Notes: generated by a model not told the origin, from the sequence alone. Shown: positions 7,035 to 16,028, counted from the first letter of the stretch. The stretch: 29,999 nucleotides of DNA from Litorimonas sp964511495 (GCA_964511495.1 CAZEFT010000026.1:1-29999), one strand, 5' to 3'. Numbers and translations are program-made.

Positions 7035-8000
7035 CTATTGCGATTCGGGTGACGTCCCGGTTTTCGCCAAACTCCCTAAATTCTCATCAAGGCTATGCGC
7101 AGCATTGACCAAGGTCTGAACCGAGCTTTTGTAAAAGACCTGAGGAATTGTTTCGAAGGTGTCACTGGGGCGGTGATAATGTGGATGATCTTCAACACCG
7201 AAATAACCAAACGGAATACCGACACGGTGGAAAGCCCCATGGTCAGATTGTAACGTCCAATCATTTGGTCCGTCTTCCGGACGGTCATGCCCGAATAAAA
7301 GGGTTAGACCTGTGTTTTGCGCCGCCTCTTCCATGAGAGGTTTAAGCGCGGGCGTGTGATAGCTCCCGGCAAAATAAAGCTCTGTTTCATTTTGGCTGAC
7401 CATATCCAGATTAAGGTTGAAAGCGGTACGATCTTTGAAATTTTCATTTTGAGCGACGAAAGCGCGTGCACCGCTTAATCCACGCTCTTCGGCGTCTAGC
7501 CAGACAAACATTATATCATGATCAGGCGCGTTATCTCGAAAGCTTTCAGCAATGGCAAAGAGCGCAGCACTGCCGGAGGCATTATCGTCAGCTCCGTTAT
7601 AGATGTCGTCACCTCGCATACCGAGATGATCATAATGAGCCGTAATAATTAAGAGAGGGCCTTGATTGTTATCATCCGTATCAATCAACCCAATAAGGTT
7701 AGCCCCTTCGATCTCGTCATTGACCTCACCATTGCGACTGCGCGGAGTAAAGGTGAAAACGCTTTCAATCCTTTCGTCGAAGATATTGAGGGCTTTAATC
7801 TCTGTTTTTAGATAGGCTCTGGCTTTATCTCCGCCTTGTGTGCCCGTGGCGCGCCCCTGCATATCGTCGGCGGAGAGGGTTTCGAACACACGCAGGGCCG
7901 TTTCCATTTCGACTTTGACGTTCTTATCAGGGACATTTCCTGAACAGGCTGCTAAAGAGATAAGACTAGCGACGCTCGCAAACTTAATGATATTTTTCAT
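7035..8000 (-). CDS. M28 family zinc aminopeptidase, lipoprotein
   Basis: A 321-residue exported metallopeptidase that removes N-terminal amino acids from peptides. The signal peptide ends in lipobox SLAAC with Cys19 as lipidation site. The di-zinc ligands can be followed: His and Asp in TAHYDHLGM, bridging Asp in NGADDNASG, catalytic Glu-Glu in WLDAEERGLSG, a later Asp in NLDMVS, and the final His in HYHRPSDT. Length fits single-domain M28 enzymes. The start lies 3 bases after the stop of the M19 dipeptidase, suggesting coupled translation and a shared task: one enzyme trims peptides, the other hydrolyses the resulting dipeptides. Exact substrates are unknown. Confidence 0.93.
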   Translation of the reverse strand: MKNIIKFASVASLISLAACSGNVPDKNVKVEMETALRVFETLSADDMQGRATGTQGGDKARAYLKTEIKALNIFDERIESVFTFTPRSRNGEVNDEIEGANLIGLIDTDDNNQGPLLIITAHYDHLGMRGDDIYNGADDNASGSAALFAIAESFRDNAPDHDIMFVWLDAEERGLSGARAFVAQNENFKDRTAFNLNLDMVSQNETELYFAGSYHTPALKPLMEEAAQNTGLTLLFGHDRPEDGPNDWTLQSDHGAFHRVGIPFGYFGVEDHPHYHRPSDTFETIPQVFYKSSVQTLVNAAHSLDENLGSLAKTGTSPESQ

Positions 8001-8003
8001 GAT

Positions 8004-9167
8004 TTATTCCGGTAGATTCTCTGAGAAATAACGTTTGGCATTTTCACCCATCACTTTGCGCAGTGTCGGCTCATTCATACCTTGTTGCATCAATTCATGG
8101 GTCAGGGCGGCCAGTTCCGATGTATCAAACCGCGTTATGACGGAGCCATCAAAATCCGAGCCCAAGGCCACGGCTTCCGGCCCTAATAATTTAACGGCAT
8201 GAATAATCGCCGCCGCAACGCCTTTAGGTGAGGTATCACAAATAACACCTTCGAAAAAACCAATACCGATAATCCCGCCGCGTGCGACGATCTCTTTCAA
8301 TATATCATCCGGCAGATTGCGGTTTTTCGTTTTCGGGCAATGGCTAATCGTGCCGCCATGGGAAATAAAAATCGGGCGTTGCGTCAGGGCGAGCGTATCG
8401 CGGACAGAGGCGACTGATGAATGCGCCACATCAATCATGATGTTTTGACGCTCCATCTCTAAGACAGCCGCTTTCCCGAATTCACTCAGACCGGCTTGAC
8501 TGCGTCCATGCATGGAACCGCCCAACTCATTATCAAAGAAATGTTGAAGGCCCATGGCGCGGTAGCCTTCATCATAAAGGCGTTGAATATTATCGATATC
8601 GCCTTCGAGCGGGTGTGCACCTTCTGTCAGAAGCAAGCCAATCAACACGTCATCGCTTTGATTGAGGTCAGATTTGGTCTTTGCAATGACCAAATTATTT
8701 TTCGGATTATCTGCTAATCTGTGAAGACGTTGCGCTTGAAAAGCGGCGCGTTCATAAATCGAATCCCATGTTCGCAAAGGCCATAATTGCGCCTTCGCCA
8801 AGAGTGCTATGTCATCGGGTGCATCTGCATCATTGCCATCAAAATTTAGGTCGCGCGGTGATTTTGTCACGGCAGAAAAAACCTGAATATTCACACCGCC
8901 TTCGCGCAATCTTGGAAAATCAACTTGTCCGTATCCATTCCGCTTTTCAGGATTACGTCGCCACAAAAGATTATCGGCATGGAGATCCACAATCAGTAAG
9001 TCTTGATGAAGCGCCTCGGCCGCTTTGGAGACTGTGTAAGGGGCATGCGGCACAACGTGATTAAGCTTCTTATCAACACCCGGCACCATGATTGCGAAGA
9101 CGTAAAAACCCGCGGCGATGATCAGCGCCAGAACGATCCAGAAGACAGCGATGAAAAATCGTTTCAT
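8004..9167 (-). CDS. Membrane dipeptidase (peptidase family M19)
   Basis: A zinc dipeptidase of the renal-dipeptidase family. It is anchored by one N-terminal membrane helix (about residues 3-27, FFIAVFWIVLALIIAAGFYVF), with the catalytic domain presumably in the periplasm. Zinc-site motifs are present in order: IVDLHADNLLW (His63/Asp65), the bridging Glu in LLTEGAHPLEGD, IDVAHSS, ISHGG and ALGSDFDG. The ATG at 9167 overlaps the TAA of the upstream Rieske gene (TAATG). An in-frame GTG at 9179 would add four residues and cannot be excluded. It is translationally linked on both sides, to the Rieske gene and to the M28 peptidase. Confidence 0.94.
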   Translation of the reverse strand: MKRFFIAVFWIVLALIIAAGFYVFAIMVPGVDKKLNHVVPHAPYTVSKAAEALHQDLLIVDLHADNLLWRRNPEKRNGYGQVDFPRLREGGVNIQVFSAVTKSPRDLNFDGNDADAPDDIALLAKAQLWPLRTWDSIYERAAFQAQRLHRLADNPKNNLVIAKTKSDLNQSDDVLIGLLLTEGAHPLEGDIDNIQRLYDEGYRAMGLQHFFDNELGGSMHGRSQAGLSEFGKAAVLEMERQNIMIDVAHSSVASVRDTLALTQRPIFISHGGTISHCPKTKNRNLPDDILKEIVARGGIIGIGFFEGVICDTSPKGVAAAIIHAVKLLGPEAVALGSDFDGSVITRFDTSELAALTHELMQQGMNEPTLRKVMGENAKRYFSENLPE

Positions 9168-10216
9168 TAACTGCGCCACTTCAAGGTTTTTGGTTTCACC
9201 GGATTTATGAATGCCGTGTTTGCTTTACGGGATTTAGCCCAAGCCTTTTTCAGACTGAAATACCACTTTGCTTGTGTATCGGCATCCTCAACTAAAAGAA
9301 GCCGTGGGTCATATTTCAAACCCATTTGTTGCAGGTCAACCATGTGGGCATCTTGGCGCAGGAATTTCCGTGCGCCCAAACGAATGAGAGGTTTTAACAG
9401 TTTAAAGGCCAGATGATCAGAGAAGAAAATCTGTCTGATTTCTGTGTGATTATCGTCAATGGGTGTGACAGAGGTGAAAGACAGAACCGTTTTTGTGCCG
9501 ACCTGAATGTGCTCCGTCCTTATCCCAGGAAGTTGGAAACGAATTTCTGTAACAGGCTTTCCACCCAATAATTTATAGGCAAAACTATTGGAGGAAGGGC
9601 TGTGTGCCACCATCGCAAAGCCCGCACCATAAGGTGCAAAATCTTTGGACTTTTCATGCATGGATCGTTCTGAACGCCACCACCATTGACGATGAACATA
9701 AGGGCCATGAGCCGGATCCATCAAGCCAATGACGGCGTGGTCGATATGGCAGTTCAGAATAAGCGAATCTTGTAGAATGGGTTTACGATTGGCGAATGGG
9801 AAGTCAGGCGGGTTTACATCGGGTTCTTCTGACAATTTGGACTCACCGGCAAGGTAAACCCAGAGTAATTCGCCTTCGGTTCTAATCGGGAAGGTGCGAA
9901 CTTTAATTCCGTCCGTTTTGATATTTTGATCTTGGCAGAGCGCGGGAATGTCTTTGCACAAACCGTCATTCACATCGAAGCGCCAGCCATGATAGGGGCA
10001 TTCAACCGTGTTGCCTTCAATCCGTCCGGCAGAGAAGGGAGCCGCTCGATGTGGACAAATATCACGTATGGCAAAGATTGTGCCGTCAGACTTCTGCCCG
10101 ATTGTAATGGGCTCTCCGGCGATCTCGCGGCGGATCATTTCCCCTTTTTTGAGGTCACTGAGCAATCCGGCAAAATACCAAATGTCATAAACAAAATCTG
10201 TGGTCAAACGCGCCAT
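9167..10216 (-). CDS. Rieske non-heme iron oxygenase, alpha-subunit type
   Basis: A 349-residue oxygenase of the aromatic-ring-hydroxylating / O-demethylase group. The Rieske [2Fe-2S] site is complete: Cys54-x-His56 and Cys73-x2-His76 (ICPHRAAPF and ECPYHGWRF). The mononuclear iron site is represented by His170 and His175 in DPAHGPYVH, after a conserved Asp/His helix. The C-terminal domain has no recognised paralogue in this window, and no ferredoxin or reductase gene lies nearby, so electrons must come from a partner encoded elsewhere. The substrate is unknown. The gene sits between a TRIC-type channel (19 bases upstream) and the M19 dipeptidase, a context that does not define a pathway. Confidence 0.9.
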   Translation of the reverse strand: MARLTTDFVYDIWYFAGLLSDLKKGEMIRREIAGEPITIGQKSDGTIFAIRDICPHRAAPFSAGRIEGNTVECPYHGWRFDVNDGLCKDIPALCQDQNIKTDGIKVRTFPIRTEGELLWVYLAGESKLSEEPDVNPPDFPFANRKPILQDSLILNCHIDHAVIGLMDPAHGPYVHRQWWWRSERSMHEKSKDFAPYGAGFAMVAHSPSSNSFAYKLLGGKPVTEIRFQLPGIRTEHIQVGTKTVLSFTSVTPIDDNHTEIRQIFFSDHLAFKLLKPLIRLGARKFLRQDAHMVDLQQMGLKYDPRLLLVEDADTQAKWYFSLKKAWAKSRKANTAFINPVKPKTLKWRS

Positions 10217-10235
10217 ATGAAATCTATATCGGCCC

Positions 10236-10847
10236 TTATTCGCCCTTACTAGTCGGCAGGTTCAATTTATAAAGAATAGTCACTGTGCGCAAAAAGAAGA
10301 TCAGCCCGGCCCCCAGAGAGAGACTGATTAATTCAGACAAGCCTTGGACGCGCGACACGTAATAGACGACGGCTCCGGCAAAGGCGGCGGTGGCGTAAAT
10401 ATCGGCTTTTAACAACATCGGCGTTTCATTACAGACGACATCACGCAGCAAGCCGCCTGCGGTTGCCGTAATTGTCCCCATAACGGCGCAAATAACCCAA
10501 TCATAATCAAGAGAATAGGCTTTTGAGGCTCCGACAACGGCGAAAAGGGCTAACCCTGCGGAATCGAGCCAACGCAATGAGCGGAATGTCGTCCAAAAAC
10601 GTGGGGCCAGAAAGGCGGCAATGCCTGCCCCTGTCGCAATCAAAAGGCTGATCTGGTCGTCTAACCAAAAGACAGGTTGCCCTAAAAGAATATCGCGTAA
10701 TGTCCCGCCGCCAATCGCGGGTAATAAAGCAATCACAACAACCCCAAAAATATCCATGCGCTGCCTGACGGCAATCAGCCCGCCTGAGACGGCAAAAACG
10801 AACACACCGATCCAATCAAATAAATCCAGAAAAAATGCAGAAGTCAC
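10236..10847 (-). CDS. TRIC/YicG-type cation channel family membrane protein
   Basis: An inner-membrane protein of the UPF0126/TRIC family. The family consists of two tandem repeats of three helices that form a trimeric cation channel; YicG-like members are linked to potassium or amino-acid-related phenotypes. Both repeats show the glycine-rich kink motif: GGGTLRDILLGQPVFWL in the first, GGLLRDVVCNETPMLL in the second. The GTG at 10847 is preferred because AGGA lies 7 bases upstream and the 203-residue product matches the family (about 205). An upstream TTG at 10919 would add 24 residues and overlap the gluQ end by 22 bases, and is the main alternative. Confidence 0.9.
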   Translation of the reverse strand: MTSAFFLDLFDWIGVFVFAVSGGLIAVRQRMDIFGVVVIALLPAIGGGTLRDILLGQPVFWLDDQISLLIATGAGIAAFLAPRFWTTFRSLRWLDSAGLALFAVVGASKAYSLDYDWVICAVMGTITATAGGLLRDVVCNETPMLLKADIYATAAFAGAVVYYVSRVQGLSELISLSLGAGLIFFLRTVTILYKLNLPTSKGE

Positions 10848-10897
10848 TGACCAGTCCTGACCGAGTTTGGCAAAAAGAAACGCGTAAATGGCCTCTA

Positions 10898-11734
10898 TCA
10901 GAGTTGTGCCAATTCCCAAAGGTCTTCCGGCGTTTGTCCGGCGTCTCTGAGGGATCGGATTGTTGTGTCCAAATTCCGCTTGGACAATTTTTCACCTAAA
11001 TCATTTCTCACCAAAGCATGATGACAATAAAGAGGGGTTTCCCAACCCATAAGGTTTTGCAAAAGCACTTGAAAAGCTGTTTCGTGGAATAGGTCTTCTC
11101 CTCGCACGACATGGGTTATGCCTTGCAGCGCATCATCATGCGGACCGGCCACCATATAGCTACAACCGATATCTTTGCGCGCAATAATCGGGTCTTGCTG
11201 AGTGCTTAGCGTATCCCGCGCATCATATCGACCTTTATGCGAAGGTCCAATTTCATCAAAGAGAGGCGCCTTGTCCAAACTTTCAATTGCCTTTGTGAGA
11301 TTTAAACGAATGGCGAACGGTAAGGTGGGTTTTTCCAAATATGACGCCTCGCTTAATGTGTTTAATATGCGGGCTTTCGGGAAGTCCTTGAGGGCGTTGT
11401 CGGGATCGGGGTTCTGGCCGTTACGAATATCGCTTCGCGTCAACAAACAAGCATAGGCTAAATCTCGTTCCACGAGGGCCATGACGGTTTTGGCATAATC
11501 CGGATAGTGCTGGCTTTGCAGTCTCATCGGCACCGGCCAATCAAATCCCAGCCAGTCCAAATCTTCTAACAAGCCTTGTCTGTAATCTGGCTTACACCGC
11601 GTATGGTCTGTGTCTTCGATACGAACCAAACAGGTTCCGCCGCGGTCTTGCGCATAGTCGAAAGCTTCCCGCGCGGCGCGGGCATGACCAATGTGTAAAT
11701 AGCCCGTAGGGGAGGGGGCAAATCGTGTTCGCAT
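10898..11734 (-). CDS. gluQ: Glutamyl-Q tRNA(Asp) synthetase
   Basis: Attaches glutamate to the cyclopentene ring of queuosine at position 34 of tRNA(Asp), without using the tRNA 3' end. The 278-residue product is a glutamyl-tRNA synthetase catalytic core lacking the anticodon-binding half, as expected. Motifs are RFAPSPTGYLHIGHARA (HIGH at 14-17), LVRIEDTDHTR and the KMSKS equivalent GEKLSKRN near the C-terminus. In E. coli YadB a zinc ion is held by cysteines just after this region (CxC). Here the corresponding segment ACLLTRSDI keeps one Cys (Cys96), so the zinc site looks lost. The substrate nucleoside depends on QueG, encoded about 9 kb to the right. Confidence 0.95.
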   Translation of the reverse strand: MRTRFAPSPTGYLHIGHARAAREAFDYAQDRGGTCLVRIEDTDHTRCKPDYRQGLLEDLDWLGFDWPVPMRLQSQHYPDYAKTVMALVERDLAYACLLTRSDIRNGQNPDPDNALKDFPKARILNTLSEASYLEKPTLPFAIRLNLTKAIESLDKAPLFDEIGPSHKGRYDARDTLSTQQDPIIARKDIGCSYMVAGPHDDALQGITHVVRGEDLFHETAFQVLLQNLMGWETPLYCHHALVRNDLGEKLSKRNLDTTIRSLRDAGQTPEDLWELAQL

Positions 11735-11746
11735 GGGACGTCTTAC

Positions 11747-13297
11747 CTAACGTCGCATCATACTGCCGAGAATGCCACGCACGGCATTTCGCATGGCGCG
11801 ACGGGCAATAAGCCGCCCTTCGCGTTTAATTTCGCGCATAATAGCGCTGTCTTTTTTGCGACGCGTGCGGGAGCGAGAAGATGATGATTTTTTTGCGCGG
11901 GCTTTTTTGGCTTTTTCACGTTCAGCCCTCTTTTCCGCAGCGGCTTCTTCTTTGGCTCGGATTTTCGCCTTGGCTTCTAATTCTTCATAAGCGCTTTCGC
12001 GATCGATCGCTTCGTCATAGCGGTCGCCAACCGGGCTGTCGGCCATAATGGCTTTACGTTCCGCAGGCTTGGCCGGCCCCAAACGGCTTGCCGGTGGACG
12101 AATAAGGGTACGACCCACAATGCTCGGCACGCCTTTTTCATCCAAAAGGCTCACCAACGCTTCCCCCACACCGAGATCGGTAATGACGTCTTCTGTGTCA
12201 AAAGCGGGGTTTTCACGGAACGAGCTTGCCGCCGCCCGCACGGCTTTTTGCTCTTTCGGCGTGTAAGCCCGCAGAGCATGTTGGACACGATTGCCGAGTT
12301 GCCCCAAAACGCTGTCGGGAATATCCATCGGATTTTGTGTCACGAAATAGACCCCTACACCTTTGGATCGAATAAGCCGGGCAACCTGTTCAATCTTTTC
12401 GACCAGAGCTTTGGGCGCGTCATCAAATAAGAGATGCGCCTCGTCAAAAAAGAACACCATTTTGGGTTTGTCAGGATTGCCGACCTCAGGAAGTTCTTCA
12501 AATAGTTCTGACAAAAGCCATAAGAGAAAGGTCGAATAGAGCTGAGGGGAATTGATTAACTCATCCGCGGCAAGAATAGAGACAATACCCCGTCCGTCTT
12601 TTGTGGTTTGCATCAAATCCTCGAGCTTGAGGGCGGGTTCTCCAAAAAACTCTTCTGCGCCTGCGCGTTCCAAGCGTAAAAGGCTGCGTTGAATAGCGGC
12701 GACAGATTGCGTGGTGACATTGCCATATTCGCGGCTGATCTCTGCCCGATTATCAGACAGGTGGTTCAGCAAAGCCCGCAAATCTTTTAAATCCAACAAT
12801 AACATGCCTTCGTCATCAGCCAATTCGAAAGCGATGGTCAAAATACCTTCTCGGGTCTCATTCAGCCCCATAAGACGGGCCAGAAGGGTTGGCCCCATTT
12901 CAGAAATTGTTGTGCGAACGGGGTGGCCTTGCTTGCCATAAAGGTCCCAGAAAAGAGTAGGCATGGCTTCATATTCATACCCTTTGCCGAGCAGACTTTC
13001 ATAATCATTCCCGATGAGGCCGATTTTTATCGCCCGCGCCACAAGCTTATCGTGAAGCTTATGACTTTCCGAACCCGATTGAGATAAACCGGACAAATCA
13101 CCTTTCACATCAGCTGCGAAGACAGGCACGCCTGCTTTGGAGAAACCTTCCGTCAGGATTTGCAATGTGACGGTTTTACCTGTGCCTGTGGCGCCTGCAA
13201 TCAGGCCGTGACGGTTTGCCATTTTCAGCAACAGATTTTGGCGGACACCTTCATCATCTGTACCAACAAAAATATGATCTTCAGAATTCGCAGTCAT
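11747..13297 (-). CDS. HerA-like / DUF853 (YjgR family) ATPase
   Basis: A 516-residue P-loop ATPase of the HerA-FtsK superfamily, the family of E. coli YjgR. The Walker A motif is GATGTGKT (35-42) and the Walker B motif is VFFFDEAH (281-288), followed by QVARLIRSKGVGVYFVTQNP, a sensor-like segment. The last about 90 residues are highly basic and Ala/Lys/Arg-rich, a possible nucleic-acid-binding tail. Its cellular role is not settled; these stand-alone proteins lack the NurA nuclease partner, and none is seen here. It is the first gene of the seven-gene minus-strand array, with gluQ 12 bases downstream, and is divergent from the AI-2E family transporter gene. Confidence 0.93.
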   Translation of the reverse strand: MTANSEDHIFVGTDDEGVRQNLLLKMANRHGLIAGATGTGKTVTLQILTEGFSKAGVPVFAADVKGDLSGLSQSGSESHKLHDKLVARAIKIGLIGNDYESLLGKGYEYEAMPTLFWDLYGKQGHPVRTTISEMGPTLLARLMGLNETREGILTIAFELADDEGMLLLDLKDLRALLNHLSDNRAEISREYGNVTTQSVAAIQRSLLRLERAGAEEFFGEPALKLEDLMQTTKDGRGIVSILAADELINSPQLYSTFLLWLLSELFEELPEVGNPDKPKMVFFFDEAHLLFDDAPKALVEKIEQVARLIRSKGVGVYFVTQNPMDIPDSVLGQLGNRVQHALRAYTPKEQKAVRAAASSFRENPAFDTEDVITDLGVGEALVSLLDEKGVPSIVGRTLIRPPASRLGPAKPAERKAIMADSPVGDRYDEAIDRESAYEELEAKAKIRAKEEAAAEKRAEREKAKKARAKKSSSSRSRTRRKKDSAIMREIKREGRLIARRAMRNAVRGILGSMMRR

Positions 13298-13452
13298 TTA
13301 TAAACTCTCGCTACTTGAACGTGAAAATGTTATGAAATAGGGGAGTGTAAAGTACAAGATAAAGCTCGCTCTCTCTCGGCGCAGTCGCAGTTGTGACCCG
13401 GCGGAGGCAGAGACTGACTTGTATAGACTGACCCAATATATAAAGGATGCAG

Positions 13453-14571
13453 ATGTCAAACAATCTCAATGGTGTAAGCCACTCTCATGGCATCGAAAAA
13501 ACGATTGGCGGCAGCTTACTTTTTATTGCCTTTATTTTGGGCATTGCAGGGCTTTATGTCATTCGCGACCTCATAACACCTTTTGCTTTGGCGGTGTTTA
13601 TCTGGTTGATTATTGACGCTTTTGCCCGTTGGATGGACAGGCTTTCGCCTAAATTTCCTTATTGGCTGGCTTTGATGATTGCGGTTTTGACCGTTGTTGC
13701 GTCATTTATCGGTATCGGCTTTATCATCGCTGACACGGCTTCTGACATTGTGAAACAAGCCCCGCTTTATGAGGCTAAAATTCAGAACATCTTTAACTGG
13801 TTCGGCAATATAACCGGGCAGGAAAATGTGAATTTTTCCAGCCTGAATGACCGCTTCGGTTTAAGCGAAAAATTGCAATCCGGTCTTGCAGGCTTTGCCA
13901 GCTCCATTCAGGGCGTTCTGGGCGATCTAAGCTTTATTGCGATTTACGTCGCATTTCTTTTTGCCGCCCAGTCCAGCTTTCCAAAGAAGATGGATGATTT
14001 GTTTCCTGACCGCACGCGCCGCGCACAGGCCCGCAAAGTCGGTGAGCGTATTCGTCACTCAATTGAAAAATATTTGGGTGTTCAGACTATTATCAGCCTG
14101 ATGCAAACTGTGGTTTCATACATCGCCATGGTGGCCTTAGGTCTTGATAACGCCCTATTCTGGGCCTTAGTCATCTTCATTCTAAACTACATTCCGATTG
14201 TGGGCGGGTTGGCGGCTGTGGCGCTACCCGTTATTTTTGCCGGCGTACAATTTGATAGTGTGGGACGGATCGGCATTCTGGCCGGGGCTCTCTTCGGGGC
14301 GCAATTTATTATCGGCAATACAATCCAACCCAAAATGATGGGCGATAGTATGAACCTCTCCGCACTTGTCGTTGTTTTGTCTTTGACATTATGGGGCGCT
14401 TTGTGGGGCGGTGTGGGAGCGTTCCTATCTGCACCTTTGACCGTCATAATCATGATTATATTGGCACAATTTCCGACGACCCGTTGGATTGCCGTTTTAT
14501 TATCGGCCGATGGACAACCGGATTTGGACCCGATGGAAAAACAGGCGAAGAATGCGCAACCCTCACTATGA
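13453..14571 (+). CDS. AI-2E family transporter (PerM/UPF0118)
   Basis: A 372-residue multi-pass inner-membrane protein. The hydrophobic pattern gives about eight helices, with the soluble-facing stretch at about 75-180 and the family's C-terminal motifs (ILNYIPIVGGLAAVALPVIFA and NTIQPKMMGDSMNLSALVV). Members include the AI-2 exporter TqsA and ion exporters; the substrate cannot be set from sequence. The start at 13453 is chosen because AAAGGA ends 5 bases before it. The in-frame ATG at 13447 overlaps that ribosome-binding site. Confidence 0.93.
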   Translation: MSNNLNGVSHSHGIEKTIGGSLLFIAFILGIAGLYVIRDLITPFALAVFIWLIIDAFARWMDRLSPKFPYWLALMIAVLTVVASFIGIGFIIADTASDIVKQAPLYEAKIQNIFNWFGNITGQENVNFSSLNDRFGLSEKLQSGLAGFASSIQGVLGDLSFIAIYVAFLFAAQSSFPKKMDDLFPDRTRRAQARKVGERIRHSIEKYLGVQTIISLMQTVVSYIAMVALGLDNALFWALVIFILNYIPIVGGLAAVALPVIFAGVQFDSVGRIGILAGALFGAQFIIGNTIQPKMMGDSMNLSALVVVLSLTLWGALWGGVGAFLSAPLTVIIMIILAQFPTTRWIAVLLSADGQPDLDPMEKQAKNAQPSL

Positions 14572-14657
14572 TGTCTGCCCGTTCTCATGCCTCCGGGTCA
14601 CGTAGGCGTGATGATTTCGTCAATCGCCTATTCAGGAAAGTTTGATATAGAGGTCTC

Positions 14658-15440
14658 ATGAAATATTTGACCCTATCCGCCTTTGCTGCTCTCTCTGTCG
14701 GTGCTTTGACAGCGCCGTTTTGGGCAAGTTCTGTTTATGCTCAGATGAAGACGGAGCAAACCAAAGTTTCAATGAAAACGATAATGACATCAGAGGTCGG
14801 ATTTGAAACATCCCAACCTGACGTCATTCTTGAATTATTTACATCGCAGGGCTGTTCCTCCTGTCCGCCTGCCAATAAATTTGTGGCCGATATGACCCGT
14901 AAGAGAGACAATGTTTTGGCATTGTCTTACGGCGTCACTTATTGGGATTATTTAGGCTGGGCCGACACCTTTGGTGATCCGCGATTTGCCGAACGCCAGC
15001 GCGATTATGGAAAGTATTTGGGATCCAATAATTATACGCCGCAGATTGTCCTTAATGGCTCCGCGCATTCCCCGCGATATTCAGAAGATGACGTGATTTC
15101 CATGCCTCTGCCCGATAGCCGCCCGAAAACGTCAATCAAACCCCTCTCCGGGAATGAATTGGAAGTTAAAGCCGACATCGCAAAGGGGCACCGTCTGTCA
15201 ATTATCCGGTTCCAACCAGGTACGCAAAATGTTGCCGTAAAACGGGGTGAGAACTCAGGACGCACTTTGGCGATTGAAAATGTCGTCTTGGATGTTGATG
15301 TTGTGGAATGGCAGGGCGAAGCTTTGACGCTTCGCTCGGAACTGGAAGACGGACAAAAATATGCGATGCTCTTTCATGCGCCGAAATCCAAGACAATTAT
15401 ATCCGCCACAGTTTGGGGCGCTTCATCGACCAAAAAATAA
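14658..15440 (+). CDS. DUF1223 secreted thioredoxin-like protein
   Basis: A 260-residue exported protein. Residues 1-29 form a signal peptide ending SSVYAQ. The DUF1223 domain runs from about 53 to 257 and has the thioredoxin-fold start VILELFTSQGCSSCPPANKF with a C-x-x-C pair at Cys66 and Cys69, then SYGVTYWDYLGWADTF and YTPQIVLNG. These features suggest a periplasmic redox or cofactor-related role, but the family has no firm biochemical function. A weak AGAGG ribosome-binding site precedes the ATG. Two strong stem-loops follow the stop codon, and a DUF2794 gene follows 246 bases later. Confidence 0.92.
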   Translation: MKYLTLSAFAALSVGALTAPFWASSVYAQMKTEQTKVSMKTIMTSEVGFETSQPDVILELFTSQGCSSCPPANKFVADMTRKRDNVLALSYGVTYWDYLGWADTFGDPRFAERQRDYGKYLGSNNYTPQIVLNGSAHSPRYSEDDVISMPLPDSRPKTSIKPLSGNELEVKADIAKGHRLSIIRFQPGTQNVAVKRGENSGRTLAIENVVLDVDVVEWQGEALTLRSELEDGQKYAMLFHAPKSKTIISATVWGASSTKK

Positions 15441-15540
15441 CGGACCTTGGCGGGGCTGAAACGCGAAGGTCCGTCATGGGTTGATAGCTCAACCCGGGGA
15501 AGGGATTTGTCATTTGGCGAGTTTGTGAAAACCCGGGGGC
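15441..15540 (+). other. Structured intergenic region after DUF1223 gene
   Basis: The 246-base gap to the DUF2794 gene begins with two stem-loops. CGGACCTT (15441-15448) pairs perfectly with AAGGTCCG (15466-15473). GGGTTGA (15478-15484), loop TAGC, pairs perfectly with TCAACCC (15489-15495). The 9-mer AACCCGGGG then occurs twice (15491-15499 and 15530-15538). No T-run follows. They could terminate the DUF1223 transcript in a Rho-dependent manner, or belong to a small RNA. The rest of the gap (15541-15686) shows nothing I recognise apart from a purine-poor leader before DUF2794. Confidence 0.5.
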
Positions 15541-15686
15541 TGGGGGGCTATGAACCGAATTGCTCAACAGACCACCAAAAGACAGGCTCTTAGTGGGACA
15601 GCTTGATGTCAAGAAGAAGGCAGGATTGGGGCGAAATTATGATTTAATCGACTTGCCAAATATCGCACCCGCTTTAGGTAGATATT

Positions 15687-16028
15687 ATGTCGAATATTGT
15701 TCCTCTCACGCAAACGACTCGTAAACCCCCGTCTCAGGTGGCGTTTGACAGGCGGCAACTGGGCCTCATTCTAAATGTTTATGGACAAATGGTGTCTAAG
15801 GGCGATTGGAAAGATTACGCGATGGATTTCCTAAAAGACCGCGCTGTGTTCTCAGTCTATCGTAAAGCGTCTGAGCATGCGCTTTACCGTATCGAAAAAA
15901 CGCCGGCTTTGCGAAATAAACAAGGACAGTTTGCCGTCATTGCGCCGGGCGGCTTGATCCTCAAACGTGGGCATGATTTGTCGACAGTCTTGCGTGTCTT
16001 TGACAAGCAACGTTTCAAAACGATTTAA
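15687..16028 (+). CDS. DUF2794 domain-containing protein
   Basis: A 113-residue cytoplasmic protein conserved across alphaproteobacteria. The typical core is present: VAFDRRQLGLILNVYGQMVS, WKDYAMDFLKDRAVFSVYRK, then ALYRIEKTP and FAVIAPGGLILKRGHDLS. There is no signal peptide or membrane segment. The function is unknown; the short mixed alpha/beta build suggests a regulatory or accessory protein. A weak TAGGTAG ribosome-binding site lies just before the ATG. It is convergent with the small membrane protein gene to the right. Confidence 0.9.
   Translation: MSNIVPLTQTTRKPPSQVAFDRRQLGLILNVYGQMVSKGDWKDYAMDFLKDRAVFSVYRKASEHALYRIEKTPALRNKQGQFAVIAPGGLILKRGHDLSTVLRVFDKQRFKTI

Noticed and set aside
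15478..15560. tRNA-like look of GATAGCTCAACCCGG after the DUF1223 gene
   Set aside because: No acceptor stem, anticodon arm or T-arm can be built around it; it is part of a simple stem-loop.
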